From NCBI GenBank assembly GCA_937871415.1, contig CALMQD010000157.1, forward strand, positions 1 to 9,256: a DNA stretch of 9,256 nt. Reading direction: 5' to 3'. Of the stretch, positions 6,634 through 9,256 are shown in pieces. The stretch's first letter is position 1; each line of letters starts with the position of its first letter. Made by a program: the position numbers and the translations under genes. The notes beneath the pieces were generated by a model that was given only the letters and a program-made list of their open reading frames with translations, searched no databases and was not told the origin of the DNA. The DNA is from an uncultured Phycisphaerales bacterium (lineage in GTDB: Bacteria > Planctomycetota > Phycisphaerae > Phycisphaerales > UBA1924).

Positions 6634-6669
6634 GCCGTCGCGGACGGACAGAAGTCCGCGACGGCTTTT
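6634..6669 (+). terminator. Intrinsic terminator after the plus-strand PEP-CTERM-like gene
   Basis: A perfect 12-bp stem (GCCGTCGCGGAC at 6634-6645 against 6654-6665) with an 8-nt loop is followed directly by TTTT. It lies 44 bp past the stop codon. On the minus strand the stem is not followed by T, so it serves the plus-strand gene best, though it may also slow the convergent DUF1579 transcript. Confidence 0.9.
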
Positions 6670-6684
6670 GCTTGAACGCAGCGG

Positions 6685-7449
6685 CTACTTGGCCTCGGCG
6701 CTCTCGGTTTTGGATGCCGGGCGCGAGAACTTGGTCTGCACCGTCTTGAACCAGACGTTGTTGAGCAGTTTGATCTCGATGGTCTCGGTGATGACGTTCT
6801 TCTCCGTGAGGTCGAAGGTGATGCGGTAGTCGTACTTGCGCCACGGCTCGTCGTCCTTGGGCGTGGGCTCTTCGACGGTGCCGTTCAGGATGAACTGCTG
6901 CTTGTCGGCGTCATAGGCGCCGGCGCAGTCGTTGGCGTAGGTCGCGAACGAGTCGATCCCGTGGAAGGTGTAGTTCTTCTTGCGCGCATCGAAACCGAGC
7001 GTGACCAGGCCCTCGGAGGGGACGCCGCCGTGGGAGAGCCTGCTGCTGATCTGCACGAAGCGCCCGCCGATGATCTTCTCGCCCTTGGCGACGCCGCGCG
7101 AGATGATCGGGTTCTGCTCCGGGCCCGGGACCCAGTAGGAACTCACCTCCCAGTCTCCCAGGAAGGCGTCGAGCGCCGCGTGCTCGGCGGTGGGCCTGGA
7201 CTTGTTGATCAGGTCGGACCAGAGCGTCTTGGCCGAGATGTCCGTGGGCTCGTTGATGACGATGTCCTTGGGCTCGTCCTTGGTCTCGGCGGGCTGTGCG
7301 AAACCCGCGAGCACGGCCAGCGTGGCGAGCGATGCGCCGACGACGAACACGCGGGCCAGCGAGCGCCTGTGCGCGAACGCGGCGGGCGGGTGCGCCAACG
7401 CGCGGCGAGAAACGGCTTGGGCTGATGAGTCGTGACGGGCTCCGAGCAT
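6685..7449 (-). CDS. Exported DUF1579-domain protein
   Basis: The protein has 254 residues. The first 53 form an export signal or anchor: a long basic n-region with R28-R29, a hydrophobic core VFVVGASLATLAVLAGFA (about 34-51), then A-Q-P-A. The twin Arg with L31 two positions later loosely recalls a Tat signal but does not fit the motif well. A linker rich in Lys, Glu and Asp follows. From about 88 to 244 lies a DUF1579-type region with its hallmark opening ALDAFLGDWEVSSYW (about 92-106). Next come ISRGVAKGEKIIGGRFVQISSR (split over about 116-137), GLVTLGFDARKKNYTFHGIDSFATY (about 147-171, in parts) and NGTVEEPTP (about 189-197). The family is of unknown function, predicted as a beta-barrel-like fold. 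GAAGAGGA sits 7 nt before ATG 7449. It is transcribed divergently from recA. Confidence 0.9.
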   Translation of the reverse strand: MLGARHDSSAQAVSRRALAHPPAAFAHRRSLARVFVVGASLATLAVLAGFAQPAETKDEPKDIVINEPTDISAKTLWSDLINKSRPTAEHAALDAFLGDWEVSSYWVPGPEQNPIISRGVAKGEKIIGGRFVQISSRLSHGGVPSEGLVTLGFDARKKNYTFHGIDSFATYANDCAGAYDADKQQFILNGTVEEPTPKDDEPWRKYDYRITFDLTEKNVITETIEIKLLNNVWFKTVQTKFSRPASKTESAEAK

Positions 7450-7627
7450 CGGTGAGTCCTCTTCGTGTGGAGTGTTGCGGGATCGGTGATCGGTGAGGAT
7501 CACGGCAGAACAGGGAACGCGAACGCCCGATCGTTGAAGCCCTGCGCAGCGGCGGCGCGGGGAGGTGTCGGCGACGGTGGCGCGGCCAGACAGATGATCC
7601 GCGAAACCGGGGCTTCGACGGGGCTTA

Positions 7628-7672
7628 CGTTCGATACCGACAGCCCGGTTCGCGGCTGAGGCGTTCGATACC
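7628..7672 (+). repeat. 11-bp direct repeat upstream of recA
   Basis: CGTTCGATACC occurs at 7628-7638 and again at 7662-7672, start to start 34 bp, both on the side of the recA promoter away from the gene. Its function is unknown; each copy contains the GTTCG pentamer that also forms the arms of the inverted repeat at the recA -35 box. Confidence 0.5.
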
Positions 7673-7695
7673 CTAACAACTATCCACAATAAAAA

Positions 7696-7717
7696 CCGAA
7701 CATTGACAGGTGTTCGG
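7696..7717. promoter_or_regulatory. Inverted repeat at the recA promoter, candidate LexA-type operator
   Basis: CCGAACA (7696-7702) and TGTTCGG (7711-7717) are perfect inverted arms separated by 8 bp, and the spacer starts with the TTGACA -35 box. The arms share the GAAC/GTTC half-sites of Gram-positive SOS boxes, but the distance between half-sites is larger (10 instead of 4 bases). It lies where a repressor would block RNA polymerase. LexA binding is inferred from position and half-site only. Confidence 0.5.
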
Positions 7718-7730
7718 GACCTGGTACCAT
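7703..7730 (+). promoter_or_regulatory. recA: Candidate recA promoter
   Basis: A perfect -35 box TTGACA (7703-7708) is followed after 16 nt by TACCAT (7725-7730), a four-of-six -10 box. An AT-rich stretch with five consecutive A lies just upstream and could act as an UP element. Transcription would begin near 7737, giving a leader of about 190 nt. This is the best sigma-70-type match in the window. Confidence 0.55.
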
Positions 7731-7911
7731 GTTCGCGTTCGAGCACGCGACCAGTGCCGCCCTCGGACAGGTTGGGCTGATTCAAGGAAGTTTCAGCCGC
7801 CTTCAAGCACTCGGCCCCCGCAGCGCCCGCACCCCACGGTCCCCAAACAGCCGGCCTGAATGCACGGCAAACGGGAAACTGGGTCCAAGCGGCCACGCTC
7901 GGCAGCAAGAA

Positions 7912-7917
7912 AGGAGG
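7912..7917 (+). promoter_or_regulatory. recA: Ribosome binding site deciding the recA start
   Basis: AGGAGG, within AAAGGAGGG, lies 7 nt before ATG 7925. It is the strongest such site in the region and supports translation of the long N-terminal extension. A later in-frame ATG at 8144 has only GAAGGA at 10 nt. Confidence 0.8.
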
Positions 7918-7924
7918 GCCAATC

Positions 7925-9256
<1,332 letters not shown>

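Larger units (their letters stand above)
7450..7924. other. Divergent intergenic region between the DUF1579 gene and recA
   Basis: This 475-bp gap holds the recA promoter and its inverted repeat (listed separately), an AT-rich stretch just upstream (about 7672-7695) and many GTTCG pentamers (six on the plus strand between 7629 and 7741). It also has an 11-bp direct repeat CGTTCGATACC (7628-7638 and 7662-7672). Near the DUF1579 start are three copies of ATCGGTGA (7448, 7482, 7489) and a small inverted repeat GTGATC/GATCAC (7486-7503). I find no convincing promoter for the minus-strand gene and no additional gene. From about 7740 to 7911 I see only a GC-rich leader. Confidence 0.5.

Overview
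The window reads as a chromosomal segment from a high-GC planctomycete, most likely the Phycisphaerae. The reasons are two small secreted proteins that end in the Phycisphaerae-style PEP-CTERM-like tail (P-x-P-G, a hydrophobic stretch, then an Arg cluster), strongly GC-ending codons, and many short single-gene transcription units in alternating orientation. Lineage is inferred from these traits only. I see no tRNA, rRNA, CRISPR array, transposase or integrase.

Layout. Positions 1-1741 hold three minus-strand genes: a PleD-type stand-alone response regulator (1244-1741), then a SnoaL/NTF2-like protein (639-1076) and a GNAT acetyltransferase cut by the left edge (1-594). The last two look like an operon behind a perfect 18-bp palindrome (1107-1124) that overlaps the likely promoter. 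On the plus strand follow a small protein of uncertain family (2092-2562) and a periplasmic D-Ala-D-Ala carboxypeptidase of the PBP4/DacB type (2726-4360). A strong hairpin (4404-4429) separates the latter from a convergent minus-strand PEP-CTERM-like protein (4470-5453). A second PEP-CTERM-like gene (5879-6589, plus) diverges from it across a 425-bp gap. It ends in a clear rho-independent terminator (6634-6669) and faces a minus-strand exported DUF1579 protein (6685-7449). Across a 475-bp gap, recA (7925 to the right edge, plus) is transcribed divergently.

The genes do not form one pathway. They are cell-envelope and surface functions (DacB, two PEP-CTERM-like proteins, DUF1579), signalling (response regulator), small-molecule or acyl modification (SnoaL-like, GNAT) and DNA repair (RecA).

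The best leads concern recA. The protein carries about 104 extra N-terminal residues of disordered, charged and Pro/Ala/Gly-rich sequence, supported by an ideal ribosome binding site. Its candidate promoter has a perfect TTGACA -35 box lying inside an inverted repeat CCGAACA-N8-TGTTCGG, a plausible LexA-type operator. The palindrome before the SnoaL-like gene is the other good regulatory candidate. I do not see convincing evidence of a wholly new multi-gene system here.
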